A stretch of 64,000 nt of DNA from Acinetobacter colistiniresistens (lineage in GTDB: Bacteria > Pseudomonadota > Gammaproteobacteria > Pseudomonadales > Moraxellaceae). Where the stretch lies: positions 199,209 to 263,208 of the forward strand of contig NZ_KE340381.1 in the NCBI RefSeq assembly GCF_000413935.1, written 5' to 3'. The notes under the pieces were generated by a model. That model saw nothing but the letters and a program-made list of their open reading frames with translations. It was not told the origin of the DNA and ran no database searches. Numbering within the stretch: position 1 is the stretch's first letter; every line of letters begins with the position of its first letter. Of this stretch, positions 27,793-38,382 are shown in pieces. The translations under genes and the position numbers were made by a program.

Positions 27793-30471
27793 ATGAAAAA
27801 AACCAATTTCGTTCAATCAAATGCTATGCCAAAAGCGAGCAAAACCATACTCAAACTCAGTACCCTGAGTCTAAGTATGTTGTGTTTAACCATGGCTCAT
27901 GCTGCTGAGGCCGAATCGCCTTCCGAGGAAAAAGCAGCCAAAGTCGTCAAAGTTGCCGTTACAGGATCATCGATTAAAGGCGTTACTGCACAGAGTGCAT
28001 CTCCGATCACGGTGATTAGAGCAGATGACCTTGTAAAGCAAGGTGTTACGACGGTAGAAGAAGCTTTAACCAAGGTTAGTGCCAATCAAGCAGGGTTTTC
28101 TACAGCTCAAAATGTAGGTGCAAGTAATACCGAGGGTTCTTCTGCGAATCTTCGAGCATTAGGTACGGATAAAACATTAATATTATTAAATGGTCGACGT
28201 TTAGCATACAGTCCATTTAGTACCTCAACCACAAACCTAAATATTATTCCAATGGCAATGGTTGATCGTATTGAGATTTTACGTGATGGTGCTTCGGCAA
28301 CTTATGGTGCGGATGCAATTGCTGGAGTAATCAACTTTATCACCAAGAAGTCTTTTGAAGGTTTAAATATTAGTGCTGGCTTTATTCAACCAGAACAAAG
28401 TGGTGGCGATAAACAAGACATTTCAATTTTCGGGGGTTATGGTGATCTTGATGAACAAGGCTTTAATCTTATGGGGGTTATTGACTATCGTCGTTCAAAT
28501 GACATTATGGCGAAAGACCGTAAAATTAGCCGACGCGGTGGTTTAATACCGGAGCTTGGTATTGATGGAACTTCTGCAAATGGTTTCCCAGCAAATTTTC
28601 GTGATCCTGCTACAGGAGCTCTTGGTAATCCTTATGGCAATCTAAACTGTAATAATGCACCAAATACTATCGCTGATGGTGGGCTCTGCTATCTCAACAC
28701 ACAAGCATTGATCGGAATTGTACCAAAAACAGAAACAATATCTGCTTTAGGACGAGGTACGTTCAAATTAAATGATAATTTCAATGCCATCGCTGAATAT
28801 GTTTACTCACGAAATGAAGTGACTACATCAATCGCACCTGATGTTTACAGCCGCTCCGTTACTCTTCCTTCTACAAGCCCATACTATCCTGGTAATGGCA
28901 TAACTCCTGCTGTCGCTGGTTTAAGTGGTGAACCCCTAGAACTCTATTTAAGATCACAAGCTGGAAACCGTATATCGAATCCAGTGAATGAATCACATCG
29001 GGCGTTAATCTCTTTAGAAGGTGAAGCTTACGGTTGGGATATCAATACAGGTTTATCTTATGCACGTAGCGAAGCGACAGACGGTTTTGCTGGAGGGTAC
29101 TTAAACAAAAGTAAACTCCAAGCTGCTTTAAACAATGGAACCATCAATCCATTTGGTCCTAGTGAAAATCAAGAGCTTTGGAAGTCCTTTGAAGTAAAAG
29201 GCGATACCAACACCGGTACGCTCACAGCCACCACTTTTGACTTTACTATTAGTCGCCCAATTTACACTTTACCTGCTGGTGATGTTGGCTTTGCTTTTGG
29301 AGGTAGTTTTAGTAAACAGGACTGGAAAGCCAATGTGAACTCAGAAATCGTCAGCCAAGTTCCTGGTAGCGGTATTGATCCTAGTAAACCTGAAAGCAAA
29401 GGTAAGAGAGATATCACCGCAGCTTTTGCAGAACTACATGTTCCAATTACCAAAACCTTAGAAGCGCAACTTGCTGCTCGTTATGATGATTATAGTGATT
29501 TTGGTGATACATTTAATCCTAAAATCGCTTTCCGCTGGGAACCAATTAAACAATTAATGTTCCGTACCTCATACAGTACTGGTTTCCGAGCGCCAAGTTT
29601 ATACGACATTAATGCACCTCAAAGTAAAACTTATACAGGCGCTCGCTACGATGACCCTGTGTTATGCCCAAGCGGAAAAGCAATAGCACCAGAATATCAA
29701 ACTGAATGTAATACCCAATTCTACCGTACACAAGGTGGAACAAAAGACTTACAACCTGAGGAATCAACCTCAATTACTGCCGGTTTCGTCTTAGAGCCAA
29801 TCAAAAATTTAGTTTTTTCAGCTGATTACTACAATATCAAAATTGATGGTTTGATTAGTAGCATTAGTGAAACGATGATTTTTAGTGATCCTACAAAATA
29901 TGCTGATCGTTTTATTCGTGGGACTGATGGTCGATTGGAATATATCAACAGCGCATTAACAAATATGGGTGGAGTTAAAACTGAAGGTATTGATTTAGCG
30001 CTAAATTATCTTTCACCGATGACTTCTACTGGTCGTTTTGGCTTCGGTATTGATGGCACATATGTTATCAAATACGACCGTCAAGAAGAGAAAGGTGGTG
30101 CATGGGAAGGTTATGTTGGTAAATACGATGATCCAGCAATCTTACGTTGGAAACATGTTGCCAATCTTAACTGGAGCTACGAAAACTGGAAAATGGTCTT
30201 CGAGCAAGAGTTCTACCGTGGCTATAAAGATCAAAACCAAATTGGTGATGAGAAATATGATAATCACCGCGTAAGTGACTATACCCTGTACAACGTTTCA
30301 GGAACGTATAAAGGCTTTAAAAATCTAGAATTGACTGCTGGTATCAAAAATCTATTTGATGCTGAACCTTCTGCTTCGAATGTGCTCGATAACTTCCAAT
30401 ATGGTTATGACCCTCGCTATAGCGACGTAACGGGACGTGCATATTTCCTCAGAGGCACTTATAAATTCTAA
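27793..30471 (+). CDS. TonB-dependent outer-membrane receptor
   Basis: About 892 residues from the ATG at 27793, with a signal peptide (LSTLSLSMLCLTMAHAAEA). A plug domain follows (SPITVIRADDL ... SANLRALGTDKTLILLNGRRL ... EILRDGASATYGADAIAGVIN) and then a 22-strand-type barrel. It ends with aromatic Phe in FLRGTYKF, as outer-membrane proteins do. The frame opens at 27715, but the extra 26 residues are not signal-like. A tonB-exbB-exbD-exbD set follows, and a peptide importer lies divergently. The receptor subclass looks unlike classical siderophore receptors, so a peptide or other organic ligand is plausible. Confidence 0.9.
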   Translation: MKKTNFVQSNAMPKASKTILKLSTLSLSMLCLTMAHAAEAESPSEEKAAKVVKVAVTGSSIKGVTAQSASPITVIRADDLVKQGVTTVEEALTKVSANQAGFSTAQNVGASNTEGSSANLRALGTDKTLILLNGRRLAYSPFSTSTTNLNIIPMAMVDRIEILRDGASATYGADAIAGVINFITKKSFEGLNISAGFIQPEQSGGDKQDISIFGGYGDLDEQGFNLMGVIDYRRSNDIMAKDRKISRRGGLIPELGIDGTSANGFPANFRDPATGALGNPYGNLNCNNAPNTIADGGLCYLNTQALIGIVPKTETISALGRGTFKLNDNFNAIAEYVYSRNEVTTSIAPDVYSRSVTLPSTSPYYPGNGITPAVAGLSGEPLELYLRSQAGNRISNPVNESHRALISLEGEAYGWDINTGLSYARSEATDGFAGGYLNKSKLQAALNNGTINPFGPSENQELWKSFEVKGDTNTGTLTATTFDFTISRPIYTLPAGDVGFAFGGSFSKQDWKANVNSEIVSQVPGSGIDPSKPESKGKRDITAAFAELHVPITKTLEAQLAARYDDYSDFGDTFNPKIAFRWEPIKQLMFRTSYSTGFRAPSLYDINAPQSKTYTGARYDDPVLCPSGKAIAPEYQTECNTQFYRTQGGTKDLQPEESTSITAGFVLEPIKNLVFSADYYNIKIDGLISSISETMIFSDPTKYADRFIRGTDGRLEYINSALTNMGGVKTEGIDLALNYLSPMTSTGRFGFGIDGTYVIKYDRQEEKGGAWEGYVGKYDDPAILRWKHVANLNWSYENWKMVFEQEFYRGYKDQNQIGDEKYDNHRVSDYTLYNVSGTYKGFKNLELTAGIKNLFDAEPSASNVLDNFQYGYDPRYSDVTGRAYFLRGTYKF

Positions 30472-30477
30472 AACTAT

Positions 30478-30515
30478 AACCACTGCAAGATGTTCCTTTT
30501 TATCTTGTAGTGGTT
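30478..30515 (+). terminator. Stem-loop between the receptor gene and tonB
   Basis: AACCACTGCAAGA pairs with TCTTGTAGTGGTT with one mismatch. The T run is inside the loop, not after the stem, so it may be an attenuator or mRNA-stability element and not a full terminator. Confidence 0.5.
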
Positions 30516-30619
30516 CAACGTAATCCTGATGTCTATATAAGATAAAAATTGCTATCAAGATTTTCAATCTAGCCTAAATATTTTTATATAACTCAGCGAT
30601 TACATTTTCAGGAGCAATT

Positions 30620-31333
30620 ATGGGCATACCCTTTGCTGAAAGTGAAAATCAATCTGCTAAACGTCTCGTCGGACTTGGTCTAGTTTTATTTTTACATCTT
30701 GTGATCGCCTATATTTTAGTAACAAGTTTAACCACTGATTTTACTAAACCAGTCGAGAAGCCTGTAGAACTTCAGATTATTCAATATATTGAACCACCAC
30801 CACCTCCTCCCCCTCCACCCAAACCTGAGGAAAAACCACCTGAACTACCCAAAATGGTTGAGAAAGTGGCAAAAATGCCTGATCCGCCTAAGCAGGTGGA
30901 GAAAGTAACGCCTATTGCAAAACCAACACCTACACAACCAACCAAAACTTCAGTGGCAACACCTGCACCTGTCACAGCGGCTTCTCCAAGTCCTAGCCCT
31001 GTTGCTGCTCCAGTTGCAGCTGCTGCTCCCCCAGCACCTGCAAAACCAGCTGGAATTTCACGAGGAGTTTCTGAAGGTGAAGCCGGTTGTAAAGAACCTG
31101 GTTATCCACGTGAACAGGAAATGGCTGGTGAAGAAGGTACTGTGCGTATGCGCTTACTTGTGGATAGCTCGGGCAAAGTAATCGATGCAAAAGTCAAAAA
31201 ATCTAGTGGTGTACGTGAGTTAGATAAAGCCGCGACCAAAGCTTATAGCTTATGTAGCTTCACACCAGCGATGAAAGACGGTGTACCTCAACAAGATTGG
31301 TATGAAATCGAATACACATTCAAGATTTCTTAA
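30620..31333 (+). CDS. tonB: TonB energy-transducing protein
   Basis: A 237-residue periplasm-spanning protein. The N-terminal anchor is LVGLGLVLFLHLVIAYILV (with the conserved His). A Pro-rich rod follows (EPPPPPPPPPKPEEKPPE). The C-terminal TonB domain (GYPREQEMAGEEGTVRMRL ... SSGVRELDKAA) occupies about residues 150-237. It couples the proton motive force, via ExbB/ExbD encoded downstream, to the receptor upstream. AGGAGC precedes the ATG. Confidence 0.95.
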   Translation: MGIPFAESENQSAKRLVGLGLVLFLHLVIAYILVTSLTTDFTKPVEKPVELQIIQYIEPPPPPPPPPKPEEKPPELPKMVEKVAKMPDPPKQVEKVTPIAKPTPTQPTKTSVATPAPVTAASPSPSPVAAPVAAAAPPAPAKPAGISRGVSEGEAGCKEPGYPREQEMAGEEGTVRMRLLVDSSGKVIDAKVKKSSGVRELDKAATKAYSLCSFTPAMKDGVPQQDWYEIEYTFKIS

Positions 31334-31375
31334 TAAATATAGAAGTGAATTAAACAATTTTTTGGAGAATTTAAA

Positions 31376-32251
31376 ATGAATACAACTGTAAAAACAATCT
31401 CTCGATTTGCTGCGATTGGTCTTATCTCAACCAGCACCTTGCTTCCAATTAGTTCTGTTTGGGCTGAAGAAACCACTCAACCCACAGCTGTAACTACGGT
31501 CGCGACTGATGCAACAACACAATCATCACCAACACCACCACCTCTTCCTGCGACTGAAGAAAAAGTGCATAACCCTTATGGCTTAGAAGCTTTATGGCGT
31601 GAGGGTGATCTCGTTGCAAAAACAACCTTATTCATCCTTGTTTTAATGTCAATTGGTACGTGGTACATCATCCTTTCAAAACTATTTCAGCAAAGCAAAA
31701 TCAAACGCCATGGTACTGAAGCTGAACGTAACTTTTGGGAAGCAGATACGTTAAATAGCGCAAAAGAAAGCTTAGACCCTAGCAGCACGTATCGCTACAT
31801 CGCTGAAAAAGGTATTCACTCAACCAAACATCATGATGGCACCTTATTAGAACGCATTGATTTCAACACATGGGTAACGATTTCGATTCAACGTGCGATT
31901 GATAAAGTACAAAGCCATTTAGGTAACGGCTTGGCATTCCTTGCAACAGTGGGTTCAACTGCACCTTTCGTTGGCTTATTTGGAACAGTTTGGGGAATTT
32001 ATCACGCATTGACTGCGATCGGCATTTCAGGACAAGCATCAATTGATAAAGTTGCTGGGCCTGTAGGTGAAGCACTGATTATGACCGCAATTGGCCTTGC
32101 AGTCGCTGTTCCAGCTGTACTTGGTTATAACTGGTTAACCCGTCGCAATAAAGCTGTCATGGACAATGTCCGTTCATTTGGCTCTGACTTACATGCAGTT
32201 TTACTCAGTGGCGAATTACGCAGCAATCCTGTCAATCGTGATTCTAAATAA
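31376..32251 (+). CDS. exbB: Biopolymer transport protein ExbB with cleavable N-terminal extension
   Basis: A MotA/TolQ/ExbB proton-channel protein of 291 residues. The core has three membrane spans: LFILVLMSIGTWYIIL, then FLATVGSTAPFVGLFGTVWGIY and LIMTAIGLAVAVPAVLGYN. The first about 30 residues look like a signal peptide (LISTSTLLPISSVWAEE), followed by a Thr/Pro-rich linker. This long form occurs in Pseudomonas-type ExbB. TTGGAGA precedes the ATG. Confidence 0.94.
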   Translation: MNTTVKTISRFAAIGLISTSTLLPISSVWAEETTQPTAVTTVATDATTQSSPTPPPLPATEEKVHNPYGLEALWREGDLVAKTTLFILVLMSIGTWYIILSKLFQQSKIKRHGTEAERNFWEADTLNSAKESLDPSSTYRYIAEKGIHSTKHHDGTLLERIDFNTWVTISIQRAIDKVQSHLGNGLAFLATVGSTAPFVGLFGTVWGIYHALTAIGISGQASIDKVAGPVGEALIMTAIGLAVAVPAVLGYNWLTRRNKAVMDNVRSFGSDLHAVLLSGELRSNPVNRDSK

Positions 32252-32262
32252 GGAATACGATT

Positions 32263-32688
32263 ATGGGCATGATGATAAATTCAGATCAAAGTGATGATGA
32301 TGTGATCGGCACGATTAACACCACTCCGCTTGTGGACATCATGCTGGTGCTTTTGATTATCTTTTTAATCACTGTTCCAGTGGTCACACATACGGTTCCT
32401 GTAAAGTTACCTGAAGAAAAGAACACACCTTACGCCACCACCCCTCAAAATATTCAACTTTCAGTCAACAAAACTGGCGATATTTTTTGGAATGAACAAT
32501 ACGTTGCAAATAAAGAAACTTTACTTGCTCGTTTACAAGTTGAGGCACAAAAGCGCCCGCAACCTGAAGTTCATATTCGTGGTGATCAATTGACACACTA
32601 CGCTGCAATTGATCAGGTAATTAGCACCACCCAACAAGCGGGTATTGGCAAAATCGCATTTGTCACTACCCCGCCTAGTTCACCTTAA
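32263..32688 (+). CDS. exbD: Biopolymer transport protein ExbD, copy 1
   Basis: A 141-residue ExbD/TolR protein. It has one N-terminal membrane span with the conserved Asp in INTTPLVDIMLVLLIIFLI, and a periplasmic domain ending near GIGKIAFVTTPP. AAGGAA precedes the ATG. Two ExbD proteins in one operon suggest a heteromeric complex or ligand-specific partners. Confidence 0.94.
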   Translation: MGMMINSDQSDDDVIGTINTTPLVDIMLVLLIIFLITVPVVTHTVPVKLPEEKNTPYATTPQNIQLSVNKTGDIFWNEQYVANKETLLARLQVEAQKRPQPEVHIRGDQLTHYAAIDQVISTTQQAGIGKIAFVTTPPSSP

Positions 32689-32709
32689 TCAGACGATAAG
32701 GAGTTAGTC

Positions 32710-33129
32710 ATGGGTATGAATGTCGGACCAAAAAGTGGCGAAGATGATGTGATGCTCGATGTCAACATGACACCTTTAATTGATGTCATGCTGGTGTTAT
32801 TGATTATGTTCATCATCACAATTCCAATCCCAAACAATGCCATTAATATCAATTTACCTAATGGCGCACCACCGCCACCAACCGATCAGAAACCACCTGA
32901 AACCATCAACTTAAGAGTCGATGCACAAGGTCGTATTTTCTGGAACGATCAAGCTGTTGATGATCGCCAAGCATTGAAGGTTTTGTTTGAATCTGTTGCG
33001 CAAAAAGCTGATCAGGATCAGATCAAGTTTAAACCTGATCCTCAAGCCGAATATAAAAATATTGCTATGGTGATGGCATTAGCTCAGCAAAGCAAAGTCA
33101 CTAAAATAGGAATCGTGAGTAATAACTAG
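32710..33129 (+). CDS. exbD: Biopolymer transport protein ExbD, copy 2
   Basis: A 139-residue paralogue of the preceding gene, with MTPLIDVMLVLLIMFIITIP as the anchor and its conserved Asp. A Pro-rich turn (GAPPPPTDQKPP) lies just after the membrane. AAGGAG precedes the ATG. It is the last gene of the TonB operon; a strong terminator follows. Confidence 0.94.
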   Translation: MGMNVGPKSGEDDVMLDVNMTPLIDVMLVLLIMFIITIPIPNNAININLPNGAPPPPTDQKPPETINLRVDAQGRIFWNDQAVDDRQALKVLFESVAQKADQDQIKFKPDPQAEYKNIAMVMALAQQSKVTKIGIVSNN

Positions 33130-33177
33130 AAAAATAAACACTAACTATTAGGCTTCACAATTCTAAGTTCCTCCTGT

Positions 33178-33207
33178 GCTAACAAGTCCGCTTGTTAGCT
33201 TTTTTTA
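33178..33207 (+). terminator. Terminator after the TonB operon
   Basis: GCTAACAAG / CTTGTTAGC stem with a 4-base loop followed by at least seven T. It overlaps the region just past the stop of the convergent gene. Confidence 0.9.
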
Positions 33208-33873
33208 TTTAATTTCACTAATGACGATTGGGAGAACCAAACTATTTACTTTGTATCCTTTAGGCTTGTCATTACAAGCATTTCCTGTCACCGTCGTTTT
33301 CACAACGTAAGGCGAATACGGCATCACGTTTAAATAACCCGTATTATCTGATCCAGTACGACAATCCTCTGCATCAAGTTTTTCGTCATAGCGACCAGCA
33401 TTAGAAGACTCTTGAACTTCAGTAATCAACTTGGCATTCCATTGGCTCAAATAAACTAAACTTTTAGTAGCTTCAACAGTTCCTTGTCCCGAACCAGCAC
33501 TTTCGATTTCAACCAGTTCGATCGATTTACCTTTATACATCGTTGGATGAACTTTAAATGTATTCGATTGACCACCAAACTCTTTTAAAATTTTTGCTTG
33601 TTTGAGCTTTGGTCGAGTCAATACATAACCCGCCCAAAAGTTACGCCCAGCATTTTCAAAACTAACACCAGACAAATAAGCTTCTTCGCCAGAAATTAAT
33701 TTTACTTTTTCCGTGTGATCAATCTGAATGGCTTGCTGAGGATTCGCATTTGAATCTTGTAAATTAGTGATCCAACTAATGATAGTCTTATCTGACGGTA
33801 TAGCAGCATGTACTACTGAAAGCGATGAACTCAATAAAAATACTGAACTGACTAGATAGTATTTGTTATCCAC
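33205..33873 (-). CDS. Exported protein of unknown function
   Basis: A 222-residue protein that I do not recognise. It begins with a signal peptide (LVSSVFLLSSSLSVVHAAIP) and has two cysteines in the mature part (DCRTG and NACND) that could form a disulfide. The start is GTG, preceded by GAGAGGGA. It lies directly after a SUKH-like gene on the same strand, in an accessory-looking spot between the TonB and biotin operons. Confidence 0.65.
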   Translation of the reverse strand: MDNKYYLVSSVFLLSSSLSVVHAAIPSDKTIISWITNLQDSNANPQQAIQIDHTEKVKLISGEEAYLSGVSFENAGRNFWAGYVLTRPKLKQAKILKEFGGQSNTFKVHPTMYKGKSIELVEIESAGSGQGTVEATKSLVYLSQWNAKLITEVQESSNAGRYDEKLDAEDCRTGSDNTGYLNVMPYSPYVVKTTVTGNACNDKPKGYKVNSLVLPIVISEIK

Positions 33874-33889
33874 GAATAATCCCTCTCTC

Positions 33890-34387
33890 TTATTCCCAAA
33901 ATTTTTGACCTAATTTACTTACATACTCTGTAATAAAACTATAGAAATTTATTTCAAGATTATTCCAATTATTTCTGCTATCTAATGGCCTTACAATCAT
34001 CATAGAACCATAATCATTTTTTGATGGATCAGTTCTTAATAATAAAAGATCACTATCACCCAAAAACTCACCAATAATTAAATCCCCTTTTAAATAACCA
34101 CTATTTCCTTCTATGAAATCTCGTGTTTTCTGTTGAATTAAAAAAGCATCCAACAATTGCAATCCCCATTGACCATACACAATATCTTCAAATAGATAAG
34201 CTCCATTTGCTAATTTGTAAAACTCAGCAAACTCTTTTGGTAAATCAATAAGAAGCTCTTCTATCCCGATAAAACCATGAAAAAATTGGCACCTAAAAAG
34301 TAGGTCGCGAGAGACAGCCTCTATATATTTTGGAATTGTCCAATCTTTTTTTATTTCACTAATCAGTTCTTTAAATAATTTTTCCAT
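33890..34387 (-). CDS. SUKH (SMI1/KNR4) family protein
   Basis: A 165-residue protein with the SUKH pattern: [20 protein letters not shown] near the first third, then [17 protein letters not shown], and a C-terminal [13 protein letters not shown] proteins often act as immunity proteins to contact-dependent or polymorphic toxins. No toxin gene is adjacent, so it may be an orphan immunity gene. Its start overlaps the end of bioD by 17 bases, so it is read as the tail of the biotin operon. Confidence 0.65.
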   Translation of the reverse strand: MEKLFKELISEIKKDWTIPKYIEAVSRDLLFRCQFFHGFIGIEELLIDLPKEFAEFYKLANGAYLFEDIVYGQWGLQLLDAFLIQQKTRDFIEGNSGYLKGDLIIGEFLGDSDLLLLRTDPSKNDYGSMMIVRPLDSRNNWNNLEINFYSFITEYVSKLGQKFWE

Positions 34388-35030
34388 TTAAAAACTTTTC
34401 CAAATCAATCCATTGAGCATCAGGAAAATGCTTTGCCAAATAAGCTTTTAAATAATCCGCTGTATCTTTAGAAATAAGTGGATCTTTCGATTCATCTTTT
34501 AAGTTATATACCAAAGCATGCAAACTCAAACCACGATGTTTTAAAGCTTCTAAACTCAACAATGTGTGGTTAATGCTTCCCAAACGTCCAGAAGTCACCA
34601 AAATCACAGGAAATTGATGTTGAGCAATATAATCAATGGTCAATAACTCTGTGGTTAAAGGCACCATTAAACCGCCCGCACCCTCTAATAGCACCACATC
34701 AAAACGCTGAGCTAGCTCTTTAGTTGAAGCTTCGATCTTGGCAAAATCTAACTCACGCCCATCCAAACGTGTAGCTAAATGTGGCGAGGCAGGATAGCTA
34801 AAAATTTCAGGCATGGTCAATTTTTCATGATCTTCCTGAAACCAACCACTTCCCATAATTTCACGGTGTTTTTCGATGTCTTCAGACACATCGACATTAC
34901 CCGTTTGTACTAATTTCTGGGTGATAACACGCTGCCCTTGTTCGGTCCAAAGTTTGGCAAGATAACCTGTGGCATAAGTTTTACCAATTTCAGTATCAAT
35001 ACCGCTGACAAAATAAATTGCTGCACTCAT
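34371..35030 (-). CDS. bioD: Dethiobiotin synthetase
   Basis: Closes the ureido ring of dethiobiotin using ATP and CO2. The 219-residue P-loop protein begins [21 protein letters not shown] (Walker A variant GIDTEIGKT) and has [12 protein letters not shown] and [22 protein letters not shown] precedes the ATG, which overlaps the bioC stop by 4 bases. It closes the bioA-bioF-bioC-bioD run. Confidence 0.94.
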   Translation of the reverse strand: MSAAIYFVSGIDTEIGKTYATGYLAKLWTEQGQRVITQKLVQTGNVDVSEDIEKHREIMGSGWFQEDHEKLTMPEIFSYPASPHLATRLDGRELDFAKIEASTKELAQRFDVVLLEGAGGLMVPLTTELLTIDYIAQHQFPVILVTSGRLGSINHTLLSLEALKHRGLSLHALVYNLKDESKDPLISKDTADYLKAYLAKHFPDAQWIDLEKFLNGKII

Positions 35031-35779
35031 GCTATTCTCCGCGCAATCACATAGATCGGGTGATAAGTCAGGCTAAAACCCTGCTCACCATAAAACTGTT
35101 GATAATCTAAATAAAACTGCTGCAACGATTGCTTATTCCAACGATGCGATTTTGCTGTTGCGGTCACGCCTGTCGCTTTTAAATGCTGCAATACCGATTT
35201 TGGATGATCAAAATAAATCTGCTTCACTTCTTGCTCAATGAACAGCACTTCAAAGTTTTGCTGTTCAAGCTGTCGTTTTAAAAACTCTAGGCTAATATAA
35301 TTTAAGCCTTGTCCTGTCAACTGCTTAATTTCAGTGAGATTATCTGACCCAAAAGTGGAAAAACCGAAATATGCATTGGGTTTTAAAGCATCATGAATTC
35401 GGTGCAATAACGTAGGTAGATCAGTCATCCACTGTAATGCTGAACTAGAAATCACTGCATCTAAGGACTGCGGTAAATGCAGTTGCTCAATATCTCCGAT
35501 CAACCAAGCTATATTTTCAATCGTTGAAAAATGCTGATAGACATCCTCATAAAGATCATTTAAAAATAGTTGATCAACTTGAAAATAAGAATGAAATAAG
35601 TGAGTTAAATTACCCGAACCGCAGCCAATCTCAAGCACAGAGGCTAAGTTCTGCGGACAATACACTTTAAGGTATTTAAATAATTGTGCACTAATCTGTT
35701 TCTGTACCACAGCATGCTCGACATAGCTTTGCCCTGCTTTGGCAAAACGTTGGGCAACCAGTGCTTTATTAATACTCAC
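35027..35779 (-). CDS. bioC: Malonyl-ACP O-methyltransferase
   Basis: Starts pimelate synthesis by methylating malonyl-ACP. It has 250 residues with the SAM motif [15 protein letters not shown] near residues 47-61 and [14 protein letters not shown], typical of BioC. The start is GTG with GGAG upstream, and the stop of bioF overlaps it by 4 bases. Confidence 0.92.
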   Translation of the reverse strand: MSINKALVAQRFAKAGQSYVEHAVVQKQISAQLFKYLKVYCPQNLASVLEIGCGSGNLTHLFHSYFQVDQLFLNDLYEDVYQHFSTIENIAWLIGDIEQLHLPQSLDAVISSSALQWMTDLPTLLHRIHDALKPNAYFGFSTFGSDNLTEIKQLTGQGLNYISLEFLKRQLEQQNFEVLFIEQEVKQIYFDHPKSVLQHLKATGVTATAKSHRWNKQSLQQFYLDYQQFYGEQGFSLTYHPIYVIARRIA

Positions 35780-36930
35780 AAATACTCCACTAGTTGTTGC
35801 AATTCATTTTTTTGCACCAAAGAGGTTAATGAAATTCGCAGGCGTGAACTATTTTGTGGCACTGTTGGTGGGCGTACTGGCATAGCATAAAAACCTTGTT
35901 GTTGTACATAGCGTGCTTTTTCAATGGCCGCTTGGCTTTCACCTACGATAACTGGAATGATATGACTGCTCGATGGGCTTGAAAAACCTTTTGCAATTAC
36001 CGCTTGCTGTAAATACTGACTGATCTCGGCCAAGTGCTGACGCTGTTGCTGCATCCTCAATACTTTATTAAGAATAAAATCGGACCATGCCATTGAGATC
36101 GGTGGCAATGCGGTACTAAAAATCAATGGACGCATTTTATTGATCAGATAATCACGGATAATCGAATCACAAATGATATAACCGCCCACTGAGGCAATTG
36201 CTTTGCCAAAGGTTCCCACCAAGAAATCAATCTGATCCAATACGCCATATTGTTCAGCACAACCCAAACCTTGCTCTCCCCTAACCCCAATCGCATGTGC
36301 TTCATCGACATACAACATGGTTTTGGCAAAGCGCTGCTTTAACTGCGCCAATGCAGCTAAATCCGTTTCGTCGCCATCCATACTAAAAATACTTTCAGTC
36401 ACCACAATAATGCGTTCAACTTGTTCATCTTGATGATACTTTTGCAATAACTGTTCCAGATGCTGCAAATCATTATGGCGATAACGCACATATTGAGCAT
36501 TCGATAATCGAATGCCATCAATCATACTGGCATGCACTAATTTATCGGCCAGAATCACGGTTTTGCTATCACATAAGGCTGGCAAAATACCGATATTCAT
36601 GTGGTAGCCACTATTAAAGAGTAAGGCAGCTCGACCAAAGGCTATGCTTAGGCTATTTTCAAATTGTTCATATTCTGCAAAATTACCCGTCAGTAAGCGT
36701 GAAGAAGATGAGCTAAACAGTGCACGGTCGATTTGCAAAGTATCAAGAAATTCTTCTCTTAAACTTAAATCAGCGGCTAAACCTAAATAATCATTGGATG
36801 CCAAATTCAACATGGTTCGATCTTGAATAGTAATCCATCGTCCTTGCTGTTGATTTGAAGTAAATTGGCGAAAATTACCTTGCTGTTTGAGCTGGTCAAG
36901 CTGCTCGGCATAATGATCAAGCAAGGACAT
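35776..36930 (-). CDS. bioF: 8-amino-7-oxononanoate synthase
   Basis: PLP enzyme joining pimeloyl-ACP and alanine. The 384-residue protein shows [20 protein letters not shown], the [13 protein letters not shown] motif, and the PLP lysine in [13 protein letters not shown]. An earlier in-frame ATG (36936) lies only 3 bases from GGAG, so 36930 is preferred. The start lies inside the 3' end of bioA, so translation is coupled. Confidence 0.94.
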   Translation of the reverse strand: MSLLDHYAEQLDQLKQQGNFRQFTSNQQQGRWITIQDRTMLNLASNDYLGLAADLSLREEFLDTLQIDRALFSSSSSRLLTGNFAEYEQFENSLSIAFGRAALLFNSGYHMNIGILPALCDSKTVILADKLVHASMIDGIRLSNAQYVRYRHNDLQHLEQLLQKYHQDEQVERIIVVTESIFSMDGDETDLAALAQLKQRFAKTMLYVDEAHAIGVRGEQGLGCAEQYGVLDQIDFLVGTFGKAIASVGGYIICDSIIRDYLINKMRPLIFSTALPPISMAWSDFILNKVLRMQQQRQHLAEISQYLQQAVIAKGFSSPSSSHIIPVIVGESQAAIEKARYVQQQGFYAMPVRPPTVPQNSSRLRISLTSLVQKNELQQLVEYL

Positions 36931-38212
36931 TGGCATTTGCTCCTTGCATATTTTTTACCACTTCACTCATCTCTGCTAATAAATAATGGAGTTCGTCATT
37001 TGTGATCACATACGGCGGCATTACATAGACCAATTTACCAAAGGGTCGTACCCAAATACCCCGTTCAACAAACTGCTGCTGCAAGGTTTTCATATCAACA
37101 TTAAAGGTTAATTCAACCACCCCAATCGCACCTAGAACACGTACATCAGCAACGTGATCAAGCTGTGCTAAATCACTTAATTGCTCAACAAGAATCTTTT
37201 CAATACGTTGAATATTGGCTGGCCAATCCTGTTCTACCAATACTTGGGTACTTCTTAAAGCAACTGCACAGGCCAATGGATTCGCCATAAAGGTCGGGCC
37301 ATGCATAAACACGCCCGCTTCACCGTGACTAATGGTTTCAGCTACCCGCTTAGTTGTTAAGGTGGCAGACAGTGTCATATAGCCGCCTGTTAAGCCCTTA
37401 CCAATACACATAATGTCGGGTTCAACTTGGGCATGTTCCCAAGCAAACATTTTACCTGTACGTCCAAAACCCGTAGCAATCTCATCAAAGATCAGCAATA
37501 AATTGTATTGCTTACATAAAGCTTTGGCCTGACGTAAATATTCAGGATGATAAAAACGCATCCCAGCTGCACCCTGAACAATTGGCTCAATAATCAGGGC
37601 GGCAATAGTGTGATGATGCTGTTCAATCTGCTGTTTGAGCTCCTGAACATCTTGTGGATCCCATTCACCATCGAAGCGGCTTTGTGGCGCGGGTACAAAG
37701 ATTCGATTCGGTAAACTGCTACCAAAAATCTGATGCATTCCGGTGACAGGATCACACACCGACATCGCATTCCATGTATCGCCATGATAGCCAGAACGGG
37801 TGGTAATAAAGTTGGTTTTCTCAGGTAGATGCAATGCAGCCCAATACTGCACTGCCATTTTTAAAGCCACTTCAACCGAAACAGAACCTGAATCTGCGTA
37901 GAAAATCTTATCCAAACTCGATGGCGTAATTTTTAATAGTAATTTACCTAATTCAATTGCAGGGTCATGGGTCAGACCGCCAAACATGATATGCGCCATG
38001 TTTTGCAATTGGTCAGCAACTGCCTTGTTTAGTTCTGGATGGTTATAGCCATGAATCGCACACCACCATGACGACATGCCATCAACCAAAGTTCGCCCAT
38101 CTTCTAATTCAATGGTTGCGCCATAGGCACGTTTCACTTTAAAAGTTGGCAATGGATTTAACATCGAAGTATAGGGATGCCATATATGTTCTAAATCAAA
38201 TAAATCGGTCAT
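36917..38212 (-). CDS. bioA: Adenosylmethionine--8-amino-7-oxononanoate aminotransferase
   Basis: PLP aminotransferase making 7,8-diaminononanoate. The 431 residues include IWHPYTSM at the N-terminus, [33 protein letters not shown], the [13 protein letters not shown] motif, and the PLP lysine in [10 protein letters not shown]. It is the first gene of the biotin operon on this strand; a small-RNA-like structure lies about 170-290 bases upstream. Confidence 0.95.
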   Translation of the reverse strand: MTDLFDLEHIWHPYTSMLNPLPTFKVKRAYGATIELEDGRTLVDGMSSWWCAIHGYNHPELNKAVADQLQNMAHIMFGGLTHDPAIELGKLLLKITPSSLDKIFYADSGSVSVEVALKMAVQYWAALHLPEKTNFITTRSGYHGDTWNAMSVCDPVTGMHQIFGSSLPNRIFVPAPQSRFDGEWDPQDVQELKQQIEQHHHTIAALIIEPIVQGAAGMRFYHPEYLRQAKALCKQYNLLLIFDEIATGFGRTGKMFAWEHAQVEPDIMCIGKGLTGGYMTLSATLTTKRVAETISHGEAGVFMHGPTFMANPLACAVALRSTQVLVEQDWPANIQRIEKILVEQLSDLAQLDHVADVRVLGAIGVVELTFNVDMKTLQQQFVERGIWVRPFGKLVYVMPPYVITNDELHYLLAEMSEVVKNMQGANANVLA

Positions 38213-38382
38213 CCTCTACCTCATTTGCTGCTATTTCAAAATTTTCCATCAGCCTAATCACACTTTTCGATACTCGGAAATGTCATCTGCAACCTGCGTG
38301 ATATAAACAAGATACAAGGCTTAGTACACTAGATCAAAAGAAAAAGTGAAAGAAGTGAACAGGTTTTGCAGATGACAAATGG

